A stretch of 64,000 nucleotides of DNA from JAMLHN01 sp035708745 (GCA_035708745.1 DASTFJ010000158.1:91535-155534), one strand, 5' to 3'; shown: positions 43,216-53,672, numbered from the stretch's first letter. Translations and numbers: made by a program. The notes: a model not told the origin generated them from the letters alone.

Positions 43216-44231
43216 GAAAGCACCATCGATTCGAGCGCGAGCCTCGGTCGCACATTGATCCGGACATCTTCCAGACAGGTCCAGACCGAGCTCAGCGCTG
43301 TAAGGAGTTCAGATAATTCACACGAGCCCGCCAGTCGAACGATCAAATCCGAGTGGGCCCGATATACAATTCTATCGGAGTTTCCACTTCTGACCAGCAA
43401 CGAATCCCGCCACAGCCCAGCAGTGGCCTCGACCACGGCCACCGTTTCGGTCCGTTGCTTGGGAATCGCGTCGCTCAATGCAAGCGCGGTTGCGACCCGT
43501 TCGAAGTCGGTCGAATCGATCCAGGACGCCGCCTGCTCGACCACCGAGGCCGACTCCTCGATGAGCAACGTATCGGCGGCGGCGCGAATCGCCCAACCTG
43601 GTGCGCCATTCGAAAATGCCGCGGCCGCCGCTGCGATTTCGGTTTCGACTCCGGTCTCACGCAAGAATGCCTCGATCTCGCTCAGCGCAACCGCTCCCAG
43701 GTCGAACGATTCACAGCGGCTCTGGATCGTTGGCAGGATCGCCTGACGATCTGAAGCGATGAGCAACAAAACGAGAAACGGCGGCGGCTCCTCGATCGTC
43801 TTCAGCAGCGCCTCTTGTGCATCCGGCAACAGCAACTCCGCATCGTCGACGATCACGAACCGCCAGTCACCGTTCATCGGCCGCAGCGGCGCCTGTGCCG
43901 AGATCGACCGTGCTGTCTCGATCGTCAGGCTGGCAGCCTTACTGCCGCGCTCACCGGCCAATCGGTTTTGCTCTTCGAGCGAGACGAGCATGATATCCGG
44001 GTGACTACCGCGCAGAACCCGGCGGCAGCCCCCGCATTCGAAGCAGGGATTGCCCTCGACCGGTTGCTCGCAGAGCAGTGCCTGGGCAAATCGGGCGGCA
44101 AGCGTCCGCTTTCCGATCGACGGAATGCCGCTCAAAAGAAAGGCATGTCTGGGAGCGCGACGCTGCACCGCCGACCGAAGTTTCTCAACGGACTGGCGGT
44201 TCCCACAGAAGCGCCAACCGTTGCCGGTCAT
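43188..44231 (-). CDS. holB: DNA polymerase III delta' subunit
   Basis: The clamp-loader subunit. The AAA+ N-terminal half shows a degenerate P-loop (LLSGIPSIGKRTLAARFAQAL), the zinc-binding cysteines CFECGGCRRV, HPDIMLV, and the RFVIVDDAELLLPDAQEALLKTIEEPP stretch; SRCESFDL contains the sensor-type SRC motif. 347 residues. The four-base overlap with the preceding NERD-like gene and 28-base overlap with ricT make one operon. Confidence 0.93.
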   Translation of the reverse strand: MTGNGWRFCGNRQSVEKLRSAVQRRAPRHAFLLSGIPSIGKRTLAARFAQALLCEQPVEGNPCFECGGCRRVLRGSHPDIMLVSLEEQNRLAGERGSKAASLTIETARSISAQAPLRPMNGDWRFVIVDDAELLLPDAQEALLKTIEEPPPFLVLLLIASDRQAILPTIQSRCESFDLGAVALSEIEAFLRETGVETEIAAAAAAFSNGAPGWAIRAAADTLLIEESASVVEQAASWIDSTDFERVATALALSDAIPKQRTETVAVVEATAGLWRDSLLVRSGNSDRIVYRAHSDLIVRLAGSCELSELLTALSSVWTCLEDVRINVRPRLALESMVLSWPKMPARN

Positions 44232-45010
44232 GACGCAGCCCGCTTTTTGACTTTCACTGGCCGGCGCGTGGTGGGCTTGACCGGCTCTTCTACGCGCTCG
44301 CCCTTGCTCAGAAGCGCCACGATCGCCTCACGTTCCTCATTTTTGAGCTCGACCTCGGGTTCGAGATCGCGGACGTAGTACTCCAGTTCGTCGACCGGCA
44401 GTACAGGGTCGCTCGAGCCGTTGACCTCGATTTCGGCGGTATCAGACGTGAAGACGATCACCGCTTCGATATCGGCTTCCAGGTCGGCGGCCCGCAATGC
44501 GGCCTCGGCCGTATCCAGCGACTGACCGGTTTCCTTCGTCGGATTGCCGACCTGGGGTCCGCTGAACGCGAACATGCGCCCCAACACTGAACCGCCCTTG
44601 CGCCAGACGTCGTTATTGACCGTGACCTGCCCGGGGAAATCCTTCGTGGTGATCACGAGCACGCCACCCGGATGCACGAGGGTGTGATCGATCACTTTGC
44701 TGTCCGGACGACCGAAGTGGATCAAGGTGAAGCGATCCGACAATCCCTTCAGATGATGATCGAGCGCGAAATCCTCGCGCACATGCCGCGCATTATTCCC
44801 CCAGCGGCCAATCCGCTGCATGCCGCGATTGAAGAGGATGAAACCAATGACCAGGAAAACATAGGTGACGAAGATGAAATTGTTACTGCGGCCGCTCATG
44901 AAGAACGCAACGGGAAAGGTCGCGACCAGCAAGAGAAAACCGCCGAATGCCATGAGTTTGGCGCGGCGTCGCTGCGCGTCGATATAGCCGACGTTTCGAT
45001 AAATGCGCAT
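44228..45010 (-). CDS. Membrane protein with NERD-like nuclease-related domain
   Basis: 260 residues. Two transmembrane helices (~20-38 and ~45-62) precede a cytoplasmic domain (~90-190) resembling NERD: DHTLVHPGGVLVITTKDFPGQ with the KD/K catalytic-like residues, then ETGQSLDTAEAALRA. The C-terminal tail is basic (KPTTRRPVKVKKRAAS). NERD domains are thought to be nuclease related, but activity is mostly unproven. Operonic overlap with holB is the only context. Confidence 0.65.
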   Translation of the reverse strand: MRIYRNVGYIDAQRRRAKLMAFGGFLLLVATFPVAFFMSGRSNNFIFVTYVFLVIGFILFNRGMQRIGRWGNNARHVREDFALDHHLKGLSDRFTLIHFGRPDSKVIDHTLVHPGGVLVITTKDFPGQVTVNNDVWRKGGSVLGRMFAFSGPQVGNPTKETGQSLDTAEAALRAADLEADIEAVIVFTSDTAEIEVNGSSDPVLPVDELEYYVRDLEPEVELKNEEREAIVALLSKGERVEEPVKPTTRRPVKVKKRAAS

Positions 45011-45316
45011 GGGGGAGTGTTGTCTCGTCCGATCCAGGTAAATCGCGCGATCGCACGATCACAGGCGTCCGCGACCGGCTGACGCTGCGGATTCTAGCAC
45101 TGTCATCCTGACGAAGGAAGCGCTTGCCTTGAGTCCACATGCTGGAAACCAGCGCAACCGCCACGTGAAAAGCCGCCCCCCTCGGTCCTAGCGATGGGAC
45201 TCCGTGCCCTTTGGTCTCACATCCAGTCGTAGCGGAGTGCGTCTCTGCCATCTCGTCTCGGGGAGTCGAGCCGGACGATTCGCCCTCTGACCCATCCCTC
45301 TTAGCTTCGTTTCAGC
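45011..45316. other. Intergenic region without a recognised gene
   Basis: 306 bases between two minus-strand genes. It contains one copy of a dispersed 20-mer (45101-45120) and a possible minus-strand -10 TAGAAT (revcomp at 45092-45097). I see no coding sequence or RNA family. Confidence 0.6.
45101..45120 (+). repeat. Intergenic repeat copy 1 (TGTCATCCTGA type)
   Basis: TGTCATCCTGACGAAGGAAG occurs exactly again at 46228-46247, and its first ten bases also at 46213-46222. It belongs to the widespread GTCATCCTGA(G/A)CGAAGxGAAGGATC intergenic sequence family. Confidence 0.75.
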
Positions 45317-46165
45317 CTACACGAGCGGCGGAGCGTTCGTGACCGCTTCGAGCCAGAAGCGTCCGCCTCCGATCGCAAGGATGAGCACGATCGCGATCGC
45401 GACACTGATCGCAGTCAGCGATCGTAGCTGATCGAATCGCTCGTAGCGGTTTTCGCGATTGAGCAGCATGAGCGTGGTCACCAGCACCAACGTCGTGAAA
45501 GCAACGACGGCGGACGCCATCAAGAGCAGCGAAAACGGATAAAACACCAGATCGGAACCGGTGCCGATGAGCAAACGAACCGGAACCAGCGGCAAGAGCA
45601 TTACCACAGGCAGCCACCAATGGGCGATCACTCGCTCCCGTGTGCGCGGCCGCCGCCAGAGGGTCATTCCCGCCAGCATCACTATGACCGTTCCGATACC
45701 AATGCCCGCCATCCAGCCGGTGAGCAGTCGGTATTCATTCGACGGTGCATAGGGATGCCATTTCCCCAGATCGGTCAAAAGCGAATTGAACCCATCCAGC
45801 GCCATCGCTCCCACGAACGCCAGCAGGACGACACCCGCGCCGATCGATGGCAGCCCGGCTGCCCGGTGCCGACCAAGCGCAACCAGAATCACGACAGTCG
45901 AGAGCAGTCCACCATAGATGCCCGTCATGCGCCCATCGAACGGCAACGCTCGGCCATCGAAGAAAAACGAATGGCTTGGGGTTTGCGCGCAGAGGCCGTG
46001 CATCGCCGCGTGCGCTTTCAGCTCGAATGACCAGGGTGCGGCCAAAAACGCCATGCCGATGAAAAACGCAACAATCGAAAGCATGTGCCGCCGGTAGAAT
46101 GGATCTCCACCCTGGCGTTTTTCTGCAATTCCCGCGGTGTCGGGCGGAACAGGCATAAATGTCAT
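45317..46165 (-). CDS. DUF2085 family membrane protein
   Basis: 282 residues with about seven transmembrane helices. The stretch HGLCAQTPSHSFFFDGRALPFDGRMTGIYGG matches the DUF2085 pattern (CHQ...RSF...G...P.C.R.TGIYLG, read here by eye), though the second cysteine appears to be aspartate. Function unknown. ATG 46165 has no clear ribosome site and ATG 46156 is equally possible. It is flanked by repeat copies. Confidence 0.7.
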   Translation of the reverse strand: MTFMPVPPDTAGIAEKRQGGDPFYRRHMLSIVAFFIGMAFLAAPWSFELKAHAAMHGLCAQTPSHSFFFDGRALPFDGRMTGIYGGLLSTVVILVALGRHRAAGLPSIGAGVVLLAFVGAMALDGFNSLLTDLGKWHPYAPSNEYRLLTGWMAGIGIGTVIVMLAGMTLWRRPRTRERVIAHWWLPVVMLLPLVPVRLLIGTGSDLVFYPFSLLLMASAVVAFTTLVLVTTLMLLNRENRYERFDQLRSLTAISVAIAIVLILAIGGGRFWLEAVTNAPPLV

Positions 46166-46212
46166 GCGGGAACTCTACTGCGCAACGCTCACCTGTCGCT
46201 AGAATTCCCGAA

Positions 46213-46247
46213 TGTCATCCTGCCAAATGTCATCCTGACGAAGGAAG
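46213..46247 (+). repeat. Intergenic repeat copies 2 and 3 (TGTCATCCTGA type)
   Basis: A partial copy TGTCATCCTG (46213-46222) is followed by a full copy (46228-46247), the same as at 45101-45120. They lie in the divergent gap between the DUF2085 and PAP2 genes. Confidence 0.75.
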
Positions 46248-46344
46248 GATCTCCTCGCCGCAGCGAGTGCCACCAGACGACCCGCCACCTGATCCGAATC
46301 CAAATGCTTATACGTCCAACCGCTCGACATGAAATGAGGACGCC

Positions 46345-46986
46345 TTGGCCCGTCGACTCCTGAAATTTGCTTATGTCGGATCGGCAATCGCCGCCTCCGC
46401 TGCGATCGCCATGGGTGTGAAATCCGGCCGGACCCAAGAGCTCGACGAGAAGCTGACGCGGCGCATCCAGAAGATCGAAGCGCCTGGCTTCGCTCCATTG
46501 ATGCATGCGGTATCCTGGGCCGGATTTCCCCCACAAAGCAAGATTCTGCCGCTGCTCATCCCGACCGCGATGCTCAGCGCCGGACGCTCGCTGGAGGCCC
46601 TGTTCCAATTGATGGGATGGGGGACTGGAGCGATCTCCGGCGGGATCAAACGAACGATGAAACGTCCGCGTCCGAATCACCCCGAGATCGTCGTCGCGAA
46701 AGCCCGCCTGGGTGGCAGCAGTTTCCCGAGCGGTCACGTCATCATCTACACCGGCGTCTACGGGTTCCTCGCCTACCTGGCGCACGTCCATATCAAGGTC
46801 GGCTTGCTACGGAAGGCAGTCGTGGGATTGATTGCCGGCATGGTGGCGCTGGTCGGGACGAGCCGCGTCTATCTCGGGCATCACTTCACCAGCGATGCGA
46901 TCGTCTCTTACCTCTTGGGCACCAGCTACCTGATCGGCCTCATCTCCCTCTACCAACGAATCCAGAAACGAAGCTCTGCTCGATGA
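46345..46986 (+). CDS. PAP2-family lipid phosphatase
   Basis: 213 residues, a membrane phosphatase such as those acting on phosphatidate or undecaprenyl pyrophosphate. The three motifs are complete: KRTMKRPRP (K-x6-RP), SFPSGH, and SRVYLGHHFTSD (SR-x5-H-x3-D). TTG 46345 has GAGGA upstream. The stop overlaps the glycerophosphodiesterase start by four bases, linking two lipid hydrolases in one unit. Confidence 0.88.
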   Translation: MARRLLKFAYVGSAIAASAAIAMGVKSGRTQELDEKLTRRIQKIEAPGFAPLMHAVSWAGFPPQSKILPLLIPTAMLSAGRSLEALFQLMGWGTGAISGGIKRTMKRPRPNHPEIVVAKARLGGSSFPSGHVIIYTGVYGFLAYLAHVHIKVGLLRKAVVGLIAGMVALVGTSRVYLGHHFTSDAIVSYLLGTSYLIGLISLYQRIQKRSSAR

Positions 46987-47747
46987 ACCGAACAAAACCT
47001 TGCGAAGTCATCGGCCATGCCGGAGCCGACGGCTTCTTTCCAGCGAATACCGAACAGTCATTCAGAAAGGCAATCGAGCTCGGCGTCGACCGTATCGAAT
47101 GCGATGTCACCGGCGACTTCGATCGGGTGCTGTTCCTCGTGCACGATCAGGTTCTGCTCATCGACGGGACCCGGCGCAAGGTCCGCTCCATGCCACTCGA
47201 ACAGATCCGGCAGATCGACCCACTGGTCGTCGCGCTTGAAGATTTGCTGGCGATCACTGAGGGCAAGACGCCGCTCCTGCTCGATCTGAAAGCTCGCGGG
47301 CTCGAAGACGATCTGATTCTGGCAATTCGCGCGCTTCGCGACGCGGAAGATGACGTTTCGGTTTCGAGCACGCACGCCCGCACCTTGCGGACCATCGCCA
47401 AAGCCATACCCGAGATGCGGGTCGGTCTCAGCCGCGGTCATTGGGTCACCCGCATACCGCCGCGGTTCCGAACGCTCGCCGGCTGGGTCGAAGGCTTTCT
47501 GCAGGTCCTTCCCCTCCTGCTCCTCGGCAAGTGGTGCCATGCCACCGAGCTGATGCTCTACTACCGCATCTGCACCCCGCCGCTGATCGGGGCAATGCAC
47601 GCAGCCGGCTTTCGCATCTACGCCTGGACTCCAGAGCGAACCAGCGAGTTCCGCACCCTGCTCGACCGGGGGGTAGACGGTATCATCACCCACCGCCCGG
47701 ACCGATTGATCGCCACGCTCGAGGCAACCGGCGTCCCGCGTCTTTGA
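46983..47747 (+). CDS. Glycerophosphodiester phosphodiesterase family protein
   Basis: 254 residues, GDPD TIM-barrel that hydrolyses glycerophosphodiesters to glycerol 3-phosphate. N-terminal motif VIGHAGADGFFPANTEQSF, where the family usually has GHRG-x-x-G...PENT, is followed by the ligand pair in RIECDVTGD, and LLLDLKARG. The C-terminus has AWTPERTSEFRTLLDRGVDGIITHRPD, typical of the fold. The Arg of HRG and Glu of PENT are altered to Ala and Ala, so catalytic efficiency or substrate may differ. ATG 46983 overlaps the PAP2 stop. Confidence 0.85.
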   Translation: MNRTKPCEVIGHAGADGFFPANTEQSFRKAIELGVDRIECDVTGDFDRVLFLVHDQVLLIDGTRRKVRSMPLEQIRQIDPLVVALEDLLAITEGKTPLLLDLKARGLEDDLILAIRALRDAEDDVSVSSTHARTLRTIAKAIPEMRVGLSRGHWVTRIPPRFRTLAGWVEGFLQVLPLLLLGKWCHATELMLYYRICTPPLIGAMHAAGFRIYAWTPERTSEFRTLLDRGVDGIITHRPDRLIATLEATGVPRL

Positions 47748-47773
47748 CCGCGGAATTCCGCTCGTGGTAGGCT
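47744..47773 (+). promoter_or_regulatory. Promoter of the T-box/ileS transcript
   Basis: TTGACC (47744-47749) overlaps the stop of the previous gene, and TAGGCT (47768-47773) follows after 18 bp. Transcription would start close to 47780, at the beginning of the T-box leader. Confidence 0.6.
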
Positions 47774-47779
47774 GATCGG

Positions 47780-48016
47780 TCGAGAAGACAATGGCTTCGA
47801 CGGGAACCCGCCCGCGGCGCCGGTCGTTCGAGCGAGCTCGGGAAGGTGGAAGCCGGGTACAACGATCGTCCGCACGGTATCACCCCTGAGCCAACTCGGT
47901 CGCCGGCCGTTATCCCGGCAGCCCAAGTGGGCGACGACGGCAGGAAATGACGTCGTTGCCAATCGAGGTGGTACCGCGGTTCAGGCCGTCCTTTCGAATG
48001 AAGGACGGCTTTTTTG
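47780..48016 (+). promoter_or_regulatory. T-box riboswitch controlling ileS
   Basis: The leader ends with the T-box sequence GAGGTGGTACCGCGG (47965-47979), whose TGG bulge pairs with the tRNA acceptor end, followed by a terminator. The stem I 3' side contains GGTGGAAGCC and then ATCACCC, giving a candidate specifier ATC (47879-47881), an isoleucine codon that fits the downstream gene. Uncharged tRNA-Ile would stabilise the antiterminator and allow ileS transcription. Confidence 0.9.
47985..48015 (+). terminator. T-box regulated terminator
   Basis: GCCGTCCTT (47985-47993) pairs with AAGGACGGC (48001-48009), followed by six Ts (48010-48015). It lies directly after the T-box sequence, so regulation is by transcription attenuation. 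Confidence 0.92.
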
Positions 48017-48061
48017 ATTTTCGACATAACTACGATTCGCACCCAAAAGGATTCAAACCGA

Positions 48062-51000
48062 ATGAGCCGGTTTCAGGACGTCGTCGCCAAACCCGATTTT
48101 CCCGCCATGGAGCGGGACATCCTTGCCTGGTGGACTCAGGAAGGAATCATGCAGGCGTATCTGAAACGAAACGATGGCGCGGCCGAGCGCTACAGCTTCA
48201 TCGACGGTCCGATGACAGCCAACAATCCGATGGGCGTCCACCACGGTTGGGGCCGCACCTATAAGGATCTCTTTCAGCGCTTCCAGACGATGCTCGGCAA
48301 GGAGCAGCGCTACCAGAACGGGTTCGATTGCCAGGGCCTCTGGGTCGAGGTCGAGGTCGAAAAAGAGCTCGGTCTCAAAAGCAAGCGTGATATCGAGACC
48401 TACGGCATCGCTGAGTTCGTCAACCGCTGCAAAGAGCGCGTCTGGAAATACGCCGAGCGGATCACCGATCAGTCGATTCGTCTCGGATACTGGATGGACT
48501 GGGACAACTCGTATTACACGATGTCCGACGAGAACAATTACACCATCTGGCATTTTCTCAAGCAGTGCTTCGACCGCGGCTGGATCTACAAGGGCCATGA
48601 CTCGATGCCCTGGTGCCCACGCTGCGGTACCGGTATCTCCGAGCACGAGATCGTGACCGAGGGCTATCAGGACCGCACCCACCTCTCCCTCTTCGTCGGC
48701 TATCCCATCGTCGAGCGGCCGGGCGAAGAACTGATGGTCTGGACCACAACCCCGTGGACCTTGGCCGCGAATGTCGCCGCCGCGGTCAATCCGGAACTTG
48801 CCTACGTCAAGCTGAAGCAGGGCGACCGGATTTTCTATGTCGGCAAGGACGCGATCGGCAACGCGATCAAGGGCGATTACGAAATCCTGGACGAGCTGAA
48901 GGGCAGCGATCTGCTCGGGCTCACCTTCATCGCCCCGTACGACGACCTGCCGGCCAACGAGGGCGTTCGCCACGTCGTGATCCCCTGGGACGAAGTCAGC
49001 GCGGTCGAAGGCACCGGCATCGTGCATATCGCGCCAGGCGCCGGAAAAGAGGACTTCCAGCTTTCGAAAGTCAATGATCTGGACGTCATCGCGCCCCTGA
49101 ACGAATCGGGTATCTATCTCGATGGCTTCGGCTGGCTGACCGGGCAATACGTTCACGACGTCGCTACGCCGATCATGCGCGACCTCGAGAAGCGGGGCTT
49201 TCTCTATCGCAGCCAGCAATACACCCACCGCTATCCGGTCTGCTGGCGCTGCGGCACCGACCTCGCCTTCCGGCTGGTCGACGAATGGTTCATCTCGATG
49301 GATCAGCTCCGCGAGCCAATGATGCGCGTGACCAAGGAGATCAACTGGGTCCCCGGTTTCGGCCGCGAACGCGAGCTCGACTGGCTCGCCCATATGGACG
49401 ACTGGATGATCTCCAAGAAACGCTACTGGGGTTTGGCGCTTCCGATCTACGAATGCGAGGCCTGTGGCACCTTCGAGGTCATCGGCTCGGAAGACGAGCT
49501 GAAGGCGCGCGCCGTCGAGGGATGGGACGAATTCGACGGCCACACGCCGCACCGCCCCTGGATCGACAACGTCAAGATCGCGTGCCCGACGTGCGGCGGT
49601 CTGGTCTCACGCATCAAGGACGTCGGCAATCCCTGGCTCGATGCCGGCATCGTCGCCTTTTCCACGCTCGATTACCGTCACGATCGCGCGTATTGGGAAA
49701 AGTGGTATCCGGCCGACATGATCTCGGAAAGCTTCCCCGGTCAGTTCCGCAATTGGTTCTATTCGATGATCGCGCAAAGCACCGCGCTCACCGGCCGCCC
49801 GGCCTTTCGCAATGTCTTTTCCTACGCCCTTATGCGCGATGAGAAAGGCGAGGAGATGCACAAGAGCAAGGGCAACGCCATCTGGTTCGACGATGCCGCC
49901 GAGATCGCCGGCGTCGATGTTATGCGCTGGCAGTTCACCTCGGTGAATCCCAGCCACAATCTGAACTTCGGCTACAAAACACTCGACGAAGTGCGCCGCC
50001 GCTTCATCTTGCCGCTCTGGAATTCGTATTCCTTTTTCGTCACCTATGCCCGTCTGGACGGGTTCGACCCGAGCGACCCAGCCACCGAGATCCCCCTGGC
50101 CGAGCGAACGCTGCTCGACCGCTGGATCGTCTCGCGCCTCAATCAGGTGATCGAGTCCGTCCGCGAGGCGTTACTCGCCTACCGGCCGGAAGTTGCGACC
50201 CAGGCGCTCGAGACCTTCGTGGTCGAAGAACTCTCGAACTGGTATATCCGCCGCAATCGCCGGCGCTTCTGGAAATCGGAAGCAGATCGGGACAAGGCGG
50301 CTGCATACCGCACGCTGTATGACGTGCTCGTAACGACAACTCGCTTGCTCGCGCCGTTCGTTCCTTTTCTGGCGGATGAGATGTACCGCAATCTGGTGGC
50401 CGGCGTGGACGAAAATGCACCGGCATCGGTCCATCTGACCGACTTCCCGGAAAGCGATCCAGCCCAGATCGACGACACGCTTTCCCACGACATGGCGGTC
50501 GCCATGGAGGTAGTCGCCCTCGGTCGCTCGGCCCGCTCTGAATCGAATCTCAAGGTGCGACAACCGCTGGCGGGCATTCTGGTCTACACCCGCGATCCGG
50601 AGGCATATGCCGCCGCCGAGTCATTACAGGATCTGATTCTCGATGAGCTCAATATCAAGTCGATCGCCCCGCTGGACGAGCTGGGCGAGGTTGTTTCCTA
50701 TGGCATCCGGCCGAATCTGAGTCTGCTCGGGCCGCGCCTCGGCAAGCAGCTCAGTGAGGTGCGTGGCCTGCTATCGGCGATGGATCCGGCAGAGGTCGCA
50801 GGGGCCGTCAACGACGGGAAGTCGACCGAGCTGGCTATGAATGACGGATCCATCGTCTCGATCGCACCCGGTGAGATCCTCGTCGATCTCGTGAAGCGGC
50901 CGGGCTACGCCGCCGCTCAGGGCGAGATCGGCACGGTCGTGCTCGATACCGAGATCACGGAATCGCTGTTGCGAGAAGGAATCGCGCGCGACTTCGTGCG

Positions 51001-51241
51001 CGGTGTGCAAGATGCGCGCAAATCGGCCGGCTATCAGATCGACGATCGGATCGAGATCGTGCACAACGCCAGCGGAGAAGCTGCCCGGGCCATTGCCGAA
51101 TTCGCCGAGTTTGTACGGAACGAGACTCTGGCCGCGTCGCTCGAGGCCGACGGCGCCGGACCGAGCGAGGGCGCCCATTGCGCAACGATCGAGGCAGGCG
51201 GCGAGCCGGTCGAAATTCGGCTCCGCCAAGTGGCGCGATAG
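48062..51241 (+). CDS. ileS: Isoleucyl-tRNA synthetase, long form
   Basis: Charges tRNA-Ile and edits valine. ATG 48062 has AAAAGGA about nine bases upstream; the frame runs back to 48014 only inside the terminator. 1059 residues. The class I catalytic domain has an atypical HIGH region, NNPMGVHHGWGRTYKD (~55-70), the editing domain with WTTTPWTLAANVA, a KMSKS equivalent MHKSKGNAIWF (~600), the anticodon-binding region and a C-terminal extension without an obvious zinc finger. These features suggest the eukaryote-like IleRS2 class, often less sensitive to mupirocin; that is inference. It is controlled by the upstream T-box. Confidence 0.95.
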   Translation: MSRFQDVVAKPDFPAMERDILAWWTQEGIMQAYLKRNDGAAERYSFIDGPMTANNPMGVHHGWGRTYKDLFQRFQTMLGKEQRYQNGFDCQGLWVEVEVEKELGLKSKRDIETYGIAEFVNRCKERVWKYAERITDQSIRLGYWMDWDNSYYTMSDENNYTIWHFLKQCFDRGWIYKGHDSMPWCPRCGTGISEHEIVTEGYQDRTHLSLFVGYPIVERPGEELMVWTTTPWTLAANVAAAVNPELAYVKLKQGDRIFYVGKDAIGNAIKGDYEILDELKGSDLLGLTFIAPYDDLPANEGVRHVVIPWDEVSAVEGTGIVHIAPGAGKEDFQLSKVNDLDVIAPLNESGIYLDGFGWLTGQYVHDVATPIMRDLEKRGFLYRSQQYTHRYPVCWRCGTDLAFRLVDEWFISMDQLREPMMRVTKEINWVPGFGRERELDWLAHMDDWMISKKRYWGLALPIYECEACGTFEVIGSEDELKARAVEGWDEFDGHTPHRPWIDNVKIACPTCGGLVSRIKDVGNPWLDAGIVAFSTLDYRHDRAYWEKWYPADMISESFPGQFRNWFYSMIAQSTALTGRPAFRNVFSYALMRDEKGEEMHKSKGNAIWFDDAAEIAGVDVMRWQFTSVNPSHNLNFGYKTLDEVRRRFILPLWNSYSFFVTYARLDGFDPSDPATEIPLAERTLLDRWIVSRLNQVIESVREALLAYRPEVATQALETFVVEELSNWYIRRNRRRFWKSEADRDKAAAYRTLYDVLVTTTRLLAPFVPFLADEMYRNLVAGVDENAPASVHLTDFPESDPAQIDDTLSHDMAVAMEVVALGRSARSESNLKVRQPLAGILVYTRDPEAYAAAESLQDLILDELNIKSIAPLDELGEVVSYGIRPNLSLLGPRLGKQLSEVRGLLSAMDPAEVAGAVNDGKSTELAMNDGSIVSIAPGEILVDLVKRPGYAAAQGEIGTVVLDTEITESLLREGIARDFVRGVQDARKSAGYQIDDRIEIVHNASGEAARAIAEFAEFVRNETLAASLEADGAGPSEGAHCATIEAGGEPVEIRLRQVAR

Positions 51242-51389
51242 CCCATGCGCCTGATTTCTCGATGCGGAATCCGGCTCTCCGGCGCCTCCGGGACCAGCCG
51301 CCGTGCTATCCTCGCTGCGGCCGCCGGCGGTCTCGTGCTCGAGGCGGTCATTCTGTGCGTCCAGAGTCCAAATGCTCAGGGAGAAGATT

Positions 51390-52391
51390 TTGGCGGCTGA
51401 GCGAAACGCGGTCGTAAGCGCGTCGATTGCCTATGACTACATCATGGGCTTTGGCGGCTCATTCGCCGATCACATCATCCCCGAAAAAGCGCACGTCATC
51501 TCCGTCAGCTTTCTGGTCGATTCCCTGCGCAAACAACGCGGCGGAGTCGCGGGGAATATCTGTTACACCCTCGCCTTGCTGGGAGAGTCCAGCCATCTGG
51601 TCGGCGCGGTCGGCAACGACTTCGGTCCCTATCGCGCCGCATTCGAAGCGCTCGACATCGGCATGGACTACGTCATCCAAGACGATGGCATGCTGACCGC
51701 GTCCGCGTTCATGATGGCCGATCTCAAGAGCAACCAAATCGCGTCTTTCTATCCCGGCCCGGGTAGCCAGACCGCTGCCATCGACTTGACTGACATTGGC
51801 AATAGCTGCCGGTTCGGCATCGTCGGGCCAACCGATCCGGAGGTCATGCGGCTGCACACCCGCCAGCTCGGCGACTCCAGCTGCAAGCTCATTTTCGATC
51901 CAGCGTTTCAGATCATCCTCTATTCGGCCGAGGATCTTACCGAGGGAATCGAAGCCGCCTGGTGCGTCGTCGGCAACGACTACGAGTTCGCCATGATCGA
52001 ACGCAAGACCGGCTTGTCCGTGGCCGACATCGCGGCGAAGAAAGAGCTCGTGGTCGTTACCTATGGCGAAAAGGGGTCCGATTTCATCGTCAACGGCGAA
52101 ACGACGCATATTCCTCCGGCCCCTCCCCGTCAGGTGATCGATCCGACCGGAGCCGGCGACGCGTTCCGCGGCGGTCTCTTGCGGGGGTTGCTGTTGGACC
52201 TTCCCGTCGATGTGACCGGACGCATCGCCAATCTGGCCGCGGTCTACGCGGTCGAGCAGACCGGCACCCAGGAACATCATTACAACCGCAAGGAATTCGT
52301 CGAGCGATTCGACGCGGCGTTCCCTGATTACGCTGGAACGATTTCTTCTACCCTGCTCGCCAGAATTTCCCAGGCAGCCATCTCACAGTAA
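51390..52391 (+). CDS. PfkB-family carbohydrate/nucleoside kinase, probably adenosine kinase
   Basis: A ribokinase-fold kinase with the glycine-rich N-terminal motif RGGVAGNICYTLALLGE and the ATP-site/catalytic DPTGAGDAFRGGLLRGLL (aspartate base in GAGD). TTG 51390 has AGGGAG six bases upstream and starts MAAERNAVVSASIAYDY; ATG 51372 would add six residues. 333 residues. ahcY begins 12 bases downstream and metK follows, so phosphorylating the adenosine released by S-adenosylhomocysteine hydrolysis would be logical. The substrate is inferred from context; sequence alone only supports PfkB. Confidence 0.8.
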   Translation: MAAERNAVVSASIAYDYIMGFGGSFADHIIPEKAHVISVSFLVDSLRKQRGGVAGNICYTLALLGESSHLVGAVGNDFGPYRAAFEALDIGMDYVIQDDGMLTASAFMMADLKSNQIASFYPGPGSQTAAIDLTDIGNSCRFGIVGPTDPEVMRLHTRQLGDSSCKLIFDPAFQIILYSAEDLTEGIEAAWCVVGNDYEFAMIERKTGLSVADIAAKKELVVVTYGEKGSDFIVNGETTHIPPAPPRQVIDPTGAGDAFRGGLLRGLLLDLPVDVTGRIANLAAVYAVEQTGTQEHHYNRKEFVERFDAAFPDYAGTISSTLLARISQAAISQ

Positions 52392-52403
52392 GAGGAGCGA
52401 ACC

Positions 52404-53672
<1,269 letters not shown>

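Noticed and set aside
48053..49552. 499-codon minus-strand open frame inside ileS
   Set aside because: Antisense to ileS motifs, no start signal and no domain; high-GC shadow.
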